This document shows positions 21,001 through 27,365 of a stretch of 64,000 nt of DNA, one piece after another. Location of the stretch: positions 3,643,496-3,707,495 of the forward strand of contig SSNP01000037.1 of the NCBI GenBank assembly GCA_006937955.1, written 5' to 3'. The notes beneath the pieces were generated by a model. The model did not search any database. It was not told the DNA's origin and saw only the letters and a list, made by a program, of their open reading frames with translations. Every line of letters begins with the position of its first letter. Position 1 is the stretch's first letter. The DNA is from Pachypanchax playfairii. Lineage: Eukaryota; Chordata; Actinopteri; Cyprinodontiformes; Aplocheilidae. The translations under genes were made by a program, and so were the position numbers.

Positions 21001-22188
21001 ATGGAGGAATGGGCCAAAATACCAGCAACAGTGTGTGAAAACCTTGTGAAGACTTACAGAAAACGTTTGACCTCTGTCATTGCCAACAAAGGCTATATAA
21101 CAAAGTATTGAGATTAACTTTTGATATTGACCAAATACTTATTTTCCACCATAATTTGCAAATAAATTCTTTAAAAATCAGACAATGTGATTTTCTGGAT
21201 TTTTTTTCCTCATTTTGTCTCTCATAGTTGAGGTATACCTATGATGAAAATTACAGGCCTCTCTGATCTTTTTAAGTGGGAGAACTTACACAATTGGTGG
21301 CTGACTAAATACTTTTTTGCCCCACTGTACATAGGTGACCTGTCCAGGTGTAGCCCCGCCTCTCACCCAGTCACACCAGCTCCCCTTGACCCTGAACAGG
21401 AACAAGCAGGTACAGAAAATAAGTGATGTTTGAGAGGAAAGCAGGAGTTTCATCCTGCCTCACAGACGTAGAGCTGAAGAGCAAACGGCACGAGGGCGTC
21501 TTTGTATGTTACAATTGAACGTTTCCCGTTGCGACTGAACGTTTCCCGTTGCGACTGAACGTTTCCTGTTGCGACTGAACGTTCCTGTTGCGACTGAACG
21601 TTTTCCTGTTGCGACTGAACGTTTCCTGTTGCGACTGAACGTTTCCTGTTGCGACTGAAAGTTTTCCTGTTGCGACTGAACGTTTCCTGTTGCGACTGAA
21701 CGTTTCCTGTTGCGACTGAACGTTTTCCTGTTGCGACTGAACGTTTTCCTGTTGCGACTGAACGTTTCCTGTTGTGACTGAAAGTTTTCCTGTTGCGACT
21801 GAACGTTTCCTGTTGCGACTGAATGTTTCCTTTCTGACGCTTCAGAACTTCTGGTGTATTTTTGGTTGTTTTCTTTGTTTCTCTAGTTTAAGACAAGGAA
21901 CCAACAGAGCTGCAAACAGCTGCATGAACCAGAACCGTGTCGATACCCAGAGAACTGTTAGAACACAGAACCAGCCTTGACTGGACCCAGTTGCTGAAGT
22001 CTAACACAATGTGAAACAGAACTTCTGAGTGGAGCCTAAAGAAAGCCTATTGTTTTTATTCTGTACATCAGGTTGGAGAACCACTAGGTGAACTTACTGT
22101 TCTTGGTCTTCAGCTTGGCCAGCAGCTTCTGGGTGGACTGAAGGTCTCCGCTCTTCACCGCCTGCAGCAGCTCCTGCTCCTTCCCCAT
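4770..22188 (-). CDS. caskin2: Caskin-type scaffold protein, exons 1-2 of N-terminus (caskin2-like, partial)
   Basis: Two minus-strand coding exons: 22,188-22,098 (ATG, 30 codons plus one base) and 4,821-4,770 (52 bp). The first begins MGKEQELLQAVKSGD and the second reads LLGSTKRLNVNFQDSDG. Both are hallmark N-terminal sequences of CASKIN1/2, just before the ankyrin repeats. Donors are GTAAGT and GTGAGT, the acceptor is TTTCAG, and the phases agree (A|AA, then GG|). CASKINs are neuronal/endothelial multidomain scaffolds (six ankyrin repeats, SH3, two SAM domains); the later exons would lie left of position 1. The KRLNVN wording and the neighbouring 17q25 genes favour caskin2. The MGKEQELLQAVK start is closer to caskin1, so the paralogue is uncertain. 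The 17 kb intron contains all the Tc1 and VNTR material below. Confidence 0.75.
4822..5185. other. No gene seen (caskin2 intron 1)
   Basis: AT-rich intronic sequence following the splice acceptor of caskin2 exon 2. I see no repeat or exon in it. Confidence 0.5.
5186..6705 (+). mobile_element. L2/Rex1-like LINE 3' fragment with an internally amplified segment
   Basis: 5,186-5,518 encodes, with frameshifts and stops, the end of an L2/Rex1-like reverse transcriptase ORF: a 'LLQNTAARVL'-like start, HFIGSL for the usual HWLPV, then GRAFSYQAPLLWNQLP. From 5,519 the LINE 3' untranslated part, with its 'CCCTTTAGTTATGCTGCTATAG' words, is amplified into a VNTR. 6,590-6,705 resumes non-repeated LINE 3' sequence (tachyzoite-like 'TACATGTCTTC', then 'GGAGGTTTCTCTCAGACC'). 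Dead copy. Confidence 0.65.
5519..6590 (+). repeat. 54-bp minisatellite derived from LINE 3' region
   Basis: About 19-20 copies of a 54-bp unit containing TTAGTTATGCTGCTATAGTC and CAGACTGCTGGAGGTTCTCC. The unit itself is LINE 3' sequence, and both flanks are the adjoining parts of the same LINE, so the array arose by tandem amplification inside the element. Copies differ at a few sites (GGTCCATCCC, GATCCATCCC or GATTCATCCC). Confidence 0.9.
6706..7843. other. No gene seen (caskin2 intron 1)
   Basis: AT-rich to mixed intronic sequence. Open frames of about 75 codons at 7,577-7,893 resemble nothing known and run into the MITE that follows. Confidence 0.45.
7844..8450. mobile_element. TTAA-flanked MITE, copy 1 (no Tc1 insertion)
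   Basis: About 600 bp bounded by TTAA at 7,844-7,847 and 8,447-8,450, with short inverted ends (AGAGTCC and GGAACTCT). It is closely similar, with point differences and small indels, to the sequence at 10,343-10,584 plus 15,898-16,226. The internal site 'GCAAAGTATACTGTTTCC' at about 8,064-8,081 is the uninterrupted counterpart of the Tc1 insertion point. TTAA duplications fit piggyBac/Kolobok-type non-autonomous elements; the exact superfamily is not provable here. It contains no ORF. Confidence 0.6.
8451..9397. other. No gene seen; TG/G microsatellite at 9,006-9,050
   Basis: Intronic sequence without recognisable exons. It contains a (TG)n run followed by a poly-G run. Confidence 0.5.
9398..9592 (+). 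repeat. 50-bp minisatellite, contig copy A (~4 units)
   Basis: Unit of 50 bp with TGAAGCCACGCTGAAGGTCA and CACGGCGAGGTGTCCACGCA. The same array, about 11 units long, occurs at 12,063-12,600. The two versions differ in copy number but share the same right flank. Confidence 0.9.
9705..10042 (+). repeat. 21-bp minisatellite, contig copy A
   Basis: Array of ACACCGGAACAGAACCCGGC-type units with shorter ACACCGGAACA insertions. The corresponding array at 12,722-12,842 is much shorter. Stop-free frames on both strands are by-products of the 21-bp period. Confidence 0.9.
10230..10342 (+). mobile_element. LINE reverse-transcriptase fragment
   Basis: A short plus-strand frame reads AFAAFDTVDQNILSSQLEQF, matching the conserved AAFDTVDHNIL block (RT motif A region) of L2/Rex1-type LINEs. 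It is repeated exactly at about 13,035-13,144 as part of the larger duplication. Confidence 0.6.
10585..12061 (+). mobile_element. Tc1/mariner element, copy A (3' end cut by an N join)
   Basis: Starts with CAGTGGGGCAAAAAAG directly after a TA. The terminal inverted repeat is about 200 bp, and the full transposase gene lies at 10,948-11,970. The 3' repeat runs only to GATTTTCTGGATTT at 12,061, where a single N is followed by unrelated minisatellite. The missing piece of the 3' repeat is present in copy C. It belongs to a teleost Tc1 group; it looks close to Passport, but that is from memory. Confidence 0.9.
10948..11970 (+). CDS. Tc1-family transposase, intact 340 aa
   Basis: A cut-and-paste DDE transposase that excises the element and inserts it at TA. 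The frame is uninterrupted from MAKTKELSKD to the terminal ITKY, a normal Tc1 length. Residues 1-110 form the paired-like helix-turn-helix DNA-binding region (KIVDLHQAGK, then a GRPR-like PRSGAPRK linker). The catalytic triad is visible as D153 (WSDETKIELFG), D244 (HDNDPKHTA) and E279 (SPDLNPIENLW), giving DD34E spacing. The glycine-rich HGGGNIMLWGCF box is present. It differs from copy C at residue 119 (Cys instead of Arg). Its intactness suggests recent activity, which is not proven. Confidence 0.93.
   Translation: MAKTKELSKDTRNKIVDLHQAGKTESAIGKQLGVKKSTVGAIIRKWKTYKTTDNLPRSGAPRKISPRGVKMITRTVSKNPRTTRRDLVNDLQRAGTKVTKATISNTLRRQGLKSCSARCVPLLKPGHVQARLRFAREHLDDPEEDWENIIWSDETKIELFGRNSTCRVWRGKNAELDPKNTIPTVKHGGGNIMLWGCFSARGPGRLIRVKERMNGAMYRKILSENLLPSARALKMRRGWVFQHDNDPKHTARATKEWLRKKHFKVLEWPSQSPDLNPIENLWRELKVRVAQRQPQNITALEEICMEEWAKIPATVCENLVKTYRKRLTSVIANKGYITKY
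12062..12062. other. Single-N assembly join
   Basis: One N sits where the Tc1 3' inverted repeat stops and a second copy of the 9.4 kb minisatellite begins. The following 1.3 kb repeats 9,398-10,584, so this is likely a scaffolding junction between overlapping contigs. Confidence 0.8.
12063..13383 (+). repeat. Duplicate of 9,398-10,584 (minisatellites, LINE piece, MITE left half)
   Basis: Same order and near-identical sequence: a 50-bp array (about 11 units, to 12,600), a unique spacer, a short 21-bp array (12,722-12,842), the LINE RT piece, and the MITE left half to the TA at 13,382-13,383. Only the array lengths differ strongly from the first copy. Either a tandem duplication or, more likely, a second haplotype or contig end. 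Confidence 0.85.
13384..14462 (-). mobile_element. Tc1 element, copy B, minus orientation, cut by an N
   Basis: Starts at the same TA-flanked point of the duplicated left flank as copy A but reads into the 3' end of the gene, so the transposase is on the minus strand. It stops at the single N at 14,463, within the coding region. Opposite orientation at the same flank is what an assembly crossing over in the 200-bp inverted repeats would yield. Confidence 0.85.
13600..14462 (-). pseudogene. Tc1 transposase, C-terminal part (copy B)
   Basis: Minus-strand frame covering about residue 55 to the stop, with WSDETK, HDNDPKH and NPIEN intact. The N-terminal DNA-binding third is missing because the sequence is joined at an N. 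The frame agrees with copy C (Arg at position 119). Partial through assembly rather than through mutation. Confidence 0.85.
14464..15897 (+). mobile_element. Tc1 element, copy C (5' repeat truncated by N, 3' end complete)
   Basis: Begins inside the 5' inverted repeat at GCAAATTATGG right after the N at 14,463. It continues through a complete transposase and a complete 3' repeat ending CCCCACTG at 15,897, then TA and the right half of MITE copy 2. The left part of copy A plus the right part of copy C gives one normal plus-strand insertion. Confidence 0.9.
14659..15681 (+). CDS. Tc1-family transposase, intact 340 aa (copy C)
   Basis: Same protein as copy A except Arg at position 119. The complete DD34E triad (D153, D244, E279) and helix-turn-helix region are present, with no stops or frameshifts. 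The upstream noncoding part differs by a few bases from copy A (CACCTGTGTGAAC here, CACCTATGTGAAC there), so A and C are not simply one sequence entered twice. Confidence 0.93.
   Translation: MAKTKELSKDTRNKIVDLHQAGKTESAIGKQLGVKKSTVGAIIRKWKTYKTTDNLPRSGAPRKISPRGVKMITRTVSKNPRTTRRDLVNDLQRAGTKVTKATISNTLRRQGLKSCSARRVPLLKPGHVQARLRFAREHLDDPEEDWENIIWSDETKIELFGRNSTCRVWRGKNAELDPKNTIPTVKHGGGNIMLWGCFSARGPGRLIRVKERMNGAMYRKILSENLLPSARALKMRRGWVFQHDNDPKHTARATKEWLRKKHFKVLEWPSQSPDLNPIENLWRELKVRVAQRQPQNITALEEICMEEWAKIPATVCENLVKTYRKRLTSVIANKGYITKY
16228..16345 (-). repeat. 24-bp minisatellite, reverse orientation
   Basis: About five units of CCTCCTGATCCGGTCCTGTT type, the reverse complement of the 24-bp unit at 2,219-3,118. 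The array starts immediately after the right end of MITE copy 2. Confidence 0.85.
16346..19170. other. Caskin2 intron 1, no gene; small repeats
   Basis: No exon is supportable. Visible items: a 12-bp GGTCCTGGTTCA run at 17,023-17,072; three 28-bp units with CACCTG...CAGGTG palindromes at 17,222-17,300; poly-G at 17,799-17,822; (CA)n at about 18,276-18,310. The open frames at 16,509-16,847 and 18,825-19,106 match nothing I recognise. Confidence 0.5.
17222..17300. repeat. 28-bp repeat with E-box palindromes
   Basis: Three tandem units, each containing CACCTG and its complement CAGGTG nine bases apart, joined by ATCGATC. Each unit can fold as a hairpin and carries two E-box words. No function is shown. 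Confidence 0.6.
19180..19347 (+). mobile_element. Possible LTR remnant
   Basis: CTCCCGATACACTCAGACTC, an AATAAAG signal at about 19,258, and a CCGTTACA-like end near 19,340 resemble the 3' part of a fish Gypsy-type LTR. No partner LTR, internal region or target duplication is visible, so the call is weak. Confidence 0.25.
20085..20270 (+). repeat. Empty-site flank, identical to 21,330-21,515
   Basis: 186 bp starting CATAGGTGACCTGTCCAGG. It contains words of a common fish dispersed repeat (TAGCCCCGCCTCTCACCC, GACCCTGAACAGGAACAAGC) and leads into a 20-bp minisatellite. I read it as identical to the sequence just right of Tc1 copy D. Here a TA at 20,083-20,084 precedes it with no transposon. 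Confidence 0.8.
20271..20564 (+). repeat. 20-bp minisatellite (left copy), ending in gap
   Basis: About 15 units of CGTTTCCTGTTGCGACTGAA type with one-base variants, running directly into the N gap. The same array is present at 21,516-21,830. Confidence 0.95.
20565..20795. other. Assembly gap, 231 N
   Basis: Unsequenced. It falls between the 20-bp minisatellite and the 3' half of a Tc1 element. Confidence 0.99.
20796..21327 (+). mobile_element. Tc1 element, copy D, 3' half
   Basis: Starts at the gap edge within the transposase gene and continues to the complete 3' inverted repeat ending CCCCACTG, followed by TA (21,328-21,329). It differs from copies A-C at a few positions (for example ACTGTTCTAGAG for ACTGCTCTAGAG), so it is an independent insertion of the same family. 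Its 5' half is lost in the gap. Confidence 0.9.
20803..21111 (+). pseudogene. Tc1 transposase C-terminal fragment (copy D)
   Basis: In-frame from WVFQHDNDPKHTA (second catalytic Asp) through NPIENLW (catalytic Glu) to the normal ITKY stop. No internal stops. The first two-thirds lie in the gap or are missing, so intactness cannot be judged. Confidence 0.85.
21330..21830 (+). repeat. Filled-site flank plus 20-bp minisatellite (right copy)
   Basis: 21,330-21,515 repeats 20,085-20,270, and 21,516-21,830 is the GTTTCCTGTTGCGACTGAAC array (about 16 units), ending at unique sequence. Together with the left copy it suggests one locus entered twice, with and without Tc1. Confidence 0.85.
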
Positions 22189-23700
22189 CCTCCTCCTCCT
22201 GGAATCCGACCAGCGTCACTGAGATTCCTCCCGCCTCCTCCTCAGAGTGACATCCTGAGGGACCTGCCTCAGGTGAGACTCTTCCTCCAACTGACAGCAG
22301 GAAACATAAAGTTCAACACTTAAGTCCCACGTTTCTTCTCTTCAAGTAAGAGTTGGTGGTTCCACAGAGAGCCGGATGTCTGAGGAGGAGGAGCTGCAGT
22401 CAGGACTAACACCTGCAAAGGAAAACACAGATCATTAAAACAGGAGGATGAAGGAGAACTTTCAGATTCTTGATCTGATGATCCTGATCGTCAAGAACTC
22501 TGTGGACTTTATCCAAAACCCAACTTTCAGTCAAAGATCCATTTCAACTGGACCTTCAAAACAAGCGGTTCTACGTAAAGTTAGTCAACAGAAATAAAAC
22601 CAGAACATCAGCTGATCATCTTTAATAATAAGATCTACCAGAGACGCAGCAAGTCGGACTACAGGACCGTTCTGGATCCTCTAGTTTTAGTTTCAAACAA
22701 GTGAGCAGGAGACATAAAGAGAAAGTTCGGATCCGGTTCCGCTTCATCATCGTGTTTTCTGAGAAGAACTTTTATATATGAACCGAAAATCTGTGAGCAC
22801 ACGGACCTCAGAGTGTGTTAATGCTGTGTGACACGTGCTGAAGATAAACACACATGCGCACGTGCACGCACACATGCACCTGCGACAGGTAACACCTGAG
22901 TTTCACACTAACAAACCCAGAAACACTCTACTGTGTTAACGTGTCAGAATGTTCTGGATGTTTCCACATCAGGAAACATCAAACGATCCTGACCTGATCC
23001 TGTCCCAGTCTTGATCCTGTCCTGATCAGCTGAAGGATGAAGCTCCTGGAGGAGAAGCAGCAGGAAGAGCAGGTAAGAGCTTCCTCTCTACTTACCACAT
23101 AAAAAACTTCCCATCAACAAAAATTTTGCTAACGGATCAAACTCTGCTCCGGTCCTTCGTTACGTAACGGGACGGTAGAGGTCCGAAGCGGCGCTGTCAG
23201 TCCCATTTCGCCGCAGCTCGTCCCCGCTCCCTCCCCCCGGTTCCCCCGGGCGCTTTATGCTCTCCGCTTTCACGAGCAGAGGAGCGTGAATCTCCCTCTG
23301 ACACCGATGAGAAAGAGTATCTTTACTTTAGTGACTCCGGACTGAATTCAGAGTCGAGAAGCTAAAAAACGCGACTCCATTTCAGCTTGTAAACACACCA
23401 CCGAGACCCAACCACCGACCTTCGGACCGAAGTTAGACCCGAACCGAAGGGGTCTGCTTTCCTGGAATCTCTCTGATACAAACAAATACCCTAACTTTAA
23501 GAAACACTTACCTCGTTAAAAGAGGAGTCCGGAACTTTTAAACCGCTCAAATATAACGAACAACGACAGCTTGAAAAGTGTCGTTTTCCATGTTTACATA
23601 TTCCAGAAAAGTCGTATTTCCTTTCCGTTTAATACGATTCCCAAATATTAAAATTACAACTTCACTTTTGAGCATATTTTACGTAACATTTAAAGCGTAA
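22189..23700 (-). promoter_or_regulatory. Likely caskin2 5' UTR and promoter region
   Basis: Immediately upstream of the caskin2 ATG on the minus strand. Strong minus-strand donor sites are visible: GAG|GTAAGTG with exon side from 23,512 upward, and GTG|GTAAGTAG with exon side from 23,096 upward, which suggests spliced 5' UTR exons. 23,150-23,300 is CpG-rich, with a palindromic TTACGTAA at about 23,160. The transcription start cannot be fixed from sequence. Confidence 0.35.
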
Positions 23701-24600
23701 ATTTCAAAGTTTGGCTCTTTAAATGACTTCGTGTCCTCGCGTCCCTTCGGCTTTTCCCTCCTCTCCCTGAATGCCACATTCTCTCCGCTGGATTCTCCTG
23801 AATTTCCAGACGCTGTAAAGAGACCGTGAACGCTACAAACAACTTCCGCATTAGACTTTCAAAATAAGATCACTTCAACCGTCACTAATGAAACCTAAAC
23901 TCATCTCTCCTCAGCCCCCCCCGTGAGTGCTGCCCCTCGGGCTGCCTGAATAAAATGGTGAATAAATTCCCGTAACTCTCACAGCTAAATGAACATTTTC
24001 ACTGAGACATTTTTAGAAAGTAAAATACTACAAATTGAACGGGAAAACAATACCGCCCAGTGGAGAGAGGGGAAAAAAATACATACATACACACACACTT
24101 TGGTTACAGTTACTCAGAATATTAATACTATATAACTATTCACAAGTATAAGTCAGAATTAATTAATAAGTAGTGTCATAATTAAATCTCTGACGTTTAG
24201 AAAAGCCCAAATCATCTGAAAATCAGTAAGAATTTGAGCAAGTTATTAAAAAAGTTCCTGCAGCTCAATGTAGTAGTAGTAGCTCAATGCTGCCCCCTGC
24301 TGATAAAGATTTGTACTTGTAGTGACTGAACACCTGATCAGTGTTAGATGGCCTCAGTTCAGTCATGTAGCTGTTTTATGTTCTGCTGCTGATTGAATGA
24401 ACTTAAAAGGGATTCAATTAAAATTTTAGATCAAATGAGTCTTTCTGTTTTAATATTTGGGCAGATTAAATCAGATAATCACAATCTTTTTGGATTTATT
24501 AATGTTCAAGAATCACATTTTCCAAGTGAAATGAAAAACATGTTATTTAAAAAAAACAGACCTGAATTGTGCGGGTCTGTGTACACTTCCTGTTGGTAAT
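23701..24600. other. Intergenic AT-rich, no gene seen
   Basis: No exon, RNA gene or clear repeat beyond a short ACATACATACAC microsatellite at about 24,080 and a GTAGTAGTAG run at 24,272. Confidence 0.5.
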
Positions 24601-24639
24601 CCTGCCTTCAGCTGCAGCGTTTGACTAGAATTAAACACT

Positions 24640-25690
24640 TTCTGTCCAGAACTAACCTGGAGATTATCACACATGCTTTTGTTTTGTCCAGATTAAACGA
24701 TTGCAGTTCCTTAGATGCTGGACTACTTCAGTGGCAAGGCTGCAGCTGATCCAGATTTATTTGTGGCACAAGAAGTTTGAGCATGTGACTCTGATTCTTG
24801 TCTCTTTGACCCGGGTGCCTGTTTGGTACCTGATCCTCATTAAAGCAGAACTAAGTAAGTTTTTTCACCTCAATAAATGTTTTCTAGAGTCCCTGTGGGG
24901 GTAAACAAGGACTTGGCGGGGTGATTCGTGGGTCCCTCCCCTCCCTCCGGGGTCTGTGTCCTGAAAGCAGCACTTGCAACTTTCATTGGATCGGACCCGA
25001 CTAATCTCGCGAGAACAAACCTGCTTTACGGCACTCACACTCACGTACATAAATACAAGCATGAAGCCCTTGCCGTTGTTAGCAACGCCACCCTTAGGAG
25101 CGCAAAGATGACAATAATACTCACCTGTCGAGACATTTTCTTGGTTTTGTTTTTCTTTCTTCTTGCAAAAGCGTTCTCTGCGCGTTGTTGTTGGGGGGGC
25201 GGCGGCGGGGTGGAGGGGGTGGGGGGTGAGGGGGGTTGGGTCTGCGGCGGGGGAATGTTACGACAGTGAGCTTTCACAGGGGACCAGTAGGGGGAGAGCG
25301 AGAGCAAAACTTACTTAGTTCTGCTTTAAGATCCTCGTTCATGTTTTTCAGGTTTTGCAGGTATGGATTCATTTATCTTTCCAGTTTACTCTTAAAATAT
25401 TCCTCTATGATCCCTTCATTCATCAGACCAGTGTGTGTTTCGGGTTCTGAGAACCAGATGTAAGTCTCAGGGTGACCGTGAGTTTGCTGTCCTGGCCCCA
25501 AAGCTGTGGAATCAACTACCGCCCATTATCAGAGATGCTACATCCAAGTTGTTCCTGCACCACCGTGTCAAACCTTCTACCTGCTACTTGCTTTTATTGG
25601 TTTTTATTGTTTTTATCATTTTATGACTGTATGTTTCTACTTTAGGTGTAAATCATTTTGGGCGTGAATGAATGAATGAACGAACGAACG
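24640..25690 (+). mobile_element. L2/Rex1-like LINE 3' part, split by a MITE
   Basis: Left part 24,640-24,839 reads CWTTSVARLQLIQIYLWHKKF, with VSLTRVPVWY in place of the usual SLHWLPV. The right part from 25,330 includes GDREFAVLAPKLWNQLPPI at about 25,470-25,530. It ends in an AATG/AACG tetranucleotide tail at 25,666-25,706, the microsatellite tail of this LINE class. The two parts are colinear once the insertion at 24,840-25,329 is removed. Confidence 0.75.
24840..25329. mobile_element. TTAA-flanked MITE with perfect 20-bp inverted ends
   Basis: TTAA at 24,840-24,843 and 25,326-25,329 flank perfect inverted repeats beginning AGCAGAACTAAGTAAG. The body, about 480 bp, is noncoding with a G-rich tract at 25,185-25,250. 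It is nested in the LINE above. TTAA duplication fits piggyBac/Kolobok-type families; no transposase is present. Confidence 0.85.
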
Positions 25691-25775
25691 AACGAACGAA
25701 CGAATGAGGACACTAGATGTGTCTGTAAAATGTGTCAAACATCTGTGGTACAGGTGTGTTTTCCCCTCAGTTTAC

Positions 25776-26575
25776 CTGTCTTCCTTGTCTCTGCCTGAGT
25801 GGACAGCTCGATCCTGAATCGCAGCTTCCATCATCGTGTAATCTCTGAGGTCTGATGGGATGAAGATGTACTTGATATCCTGCACACGCACACACACACA
25901 CGCACGCACACACACACACATGCACACACACAGACAGATCCATACAGATCAGCTGAGACTGAGTTGATGATGATGATGAGGGTCTTCATCCCTGGACAGG
26001 AGACACAGCTAGAGGAACAAGGATGGACAGGAACCAGTCCATCAAAAGGACGAGGATGAACGGGATCAGGAATGAGTCCATCACAGGGACGAGGATGAAT
26101 GGGATCAGGAATGAGTCCATCACAGGGACGAGGATGGACGGGATCAGGAACCAGTCCATCACAGGGACGAGGATGGACGGGATCAGGAACGAGTCCATCA
26201 CAGGGACGAGGATGGACGGGATCAGGAATGAGTCCATCACAGGGACAAGGATGGACGGGATCAGGAACCAGTCCATCAAAAGGACGAGGATGGACGGGAT
26301 CAGGAACCAGTCCATCACAGGGACGAGGATGGACGGGATCAGGAATGAGTCCATCACAGGGACGAGGATGGACGGGATCAGGAATGAGTCCATAGGAGAG
26401 GAGGTCAGATGATACTTTTCTACAGTCATTATGTTTTAATTTCATCTTTAGGATTAAGAACACGTTATTCACAAGAATCAGATAAAATATTCTCTCATGT
26501 TTTATTAATCTGTTAATCTGTCAAACTCACCGTCTCTTCCTCATCAGCAGTTGCAGCGTGCACCTCCCACCTCAC
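25776..26575 (-). CDS. Two candidate exons of an unidentified minus-strand gene
   Basis: Exon 1 (26,575-26,531, 45 bp) reads VRWEVHAATADEEET; exon 2 (25,879-25,776, 104 bp) reads IKYIFIPSDLRDYTMMEA... and ends in KEDR with a split codon. Exon boundaries are good (GATCAG|, |GTGAGT, TGCAG|, |GTAAAC), phases are compatible (0/0, then 2), and neither exon contains a stop. I cannot name the protein. The intron between them holds the 39-bp VNTR. No start or terminal exon was found, so this could be a few exons of a larger gene or a relic. Confidence 0.4.
26020..26393 (+). repeat. 39-bp minisatellite
   Basis: About 9.5 units of 39 bp (GGATCAGGAACCAGTCCATC and ACAGGGACGAGGATGGAC). Thirteen codons per unit explain the stop-free frames of 98-213 codons on both strands. 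A CA microsatellite at 25,881-25,932 precedes it. Confidence 0.95.
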
Positions 26576-27365
26576 CTGATCTTTACCTTTAGTCTCACTG
26601 CTGCCACCTGCTGCCTGTAAACTCACACTGCAGCAGGAAGTCTGCACATGATGCCTACCTGCTCATAAACCCACCAGGTGTGTGGACCGCCCACCTATCT
26701 GCTAAATGTACCATATATAATGATTCAAACAATGAGACAGAGAACTCCCAGCAGAAGGAAAACGCTCATCATGGAGGAAACTCTCTTTGTTTCCGGTGAA
26801 GTGGACTCAGATGTGTCTAAAGTCCATCAGCAAGTGGGGGAGGCGGAGCAGGGGATAAATAAACCAAGAGTTTATGTGTCTGATGGATCACAGCTGCACC
26901 TGCTCACAAGCTGAAAACTCTCCAGTTCACCTGCACAAGAAGTAACACCACCAAAAACTAACGGATCAGTTCTTGTACCTGTACCTGTTCTGTATCATGA
27001 ACACATCATCATCATCCATCCAGAAGGTTTTGAGTTATATGGTTAACAGACAGACAGACAGAGAGAGACCAAGAGAAAGACAGACACACACAGAGACAGA
27101 CAGACTGTTTGTGGGAGTGATTTTTCCAGGGAAGTAACAATCACAGTTTTTTGTACCTGAGGATATGTGGAATGTGTCTCTTTGCTCGGCTTCATATTTG
27201 TAGCCCAAAGCTACATTCTTCTGATCCATAAATGGAGCAGGAAGTGTGTCTCTCTGTGTGTGGGGGGAAGGGGGGGGGGTAGCTTTGACTGGGGTGGGGT
27301 GTTGTTTTTTAAGTTTGAGTGGAACATTTCAGAACACAATCTACCAGAATCAACTGATATTCAAG
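26576..27365. other. No confident gene; upstream of GIMAP-like gene
   Basis: Contains a 78-codon open frame at 26,678-26,914 without recognisable homology, a GACAGACA run at 27,046-27,100 and a G-rich tract at 27,259-27,280. It may hold the promoter of the GIMAP-like gene. Confidence 0.4.

Noticed and set aside
23028..23075. Short plus-strand segment ending GAGCAG|GTAAGAG, coding MKLLEEKQQEEQ
   Set aside because: Looks exon-like only because of a good donor; no acceptor-linked downstream exon or homology on that strand.
26678..26914. 78-codon plus-strand frame
   Set aside because: No known domain, no codon or splice support, and it overlaps the upstream part of the unidentified minus-strand exons.
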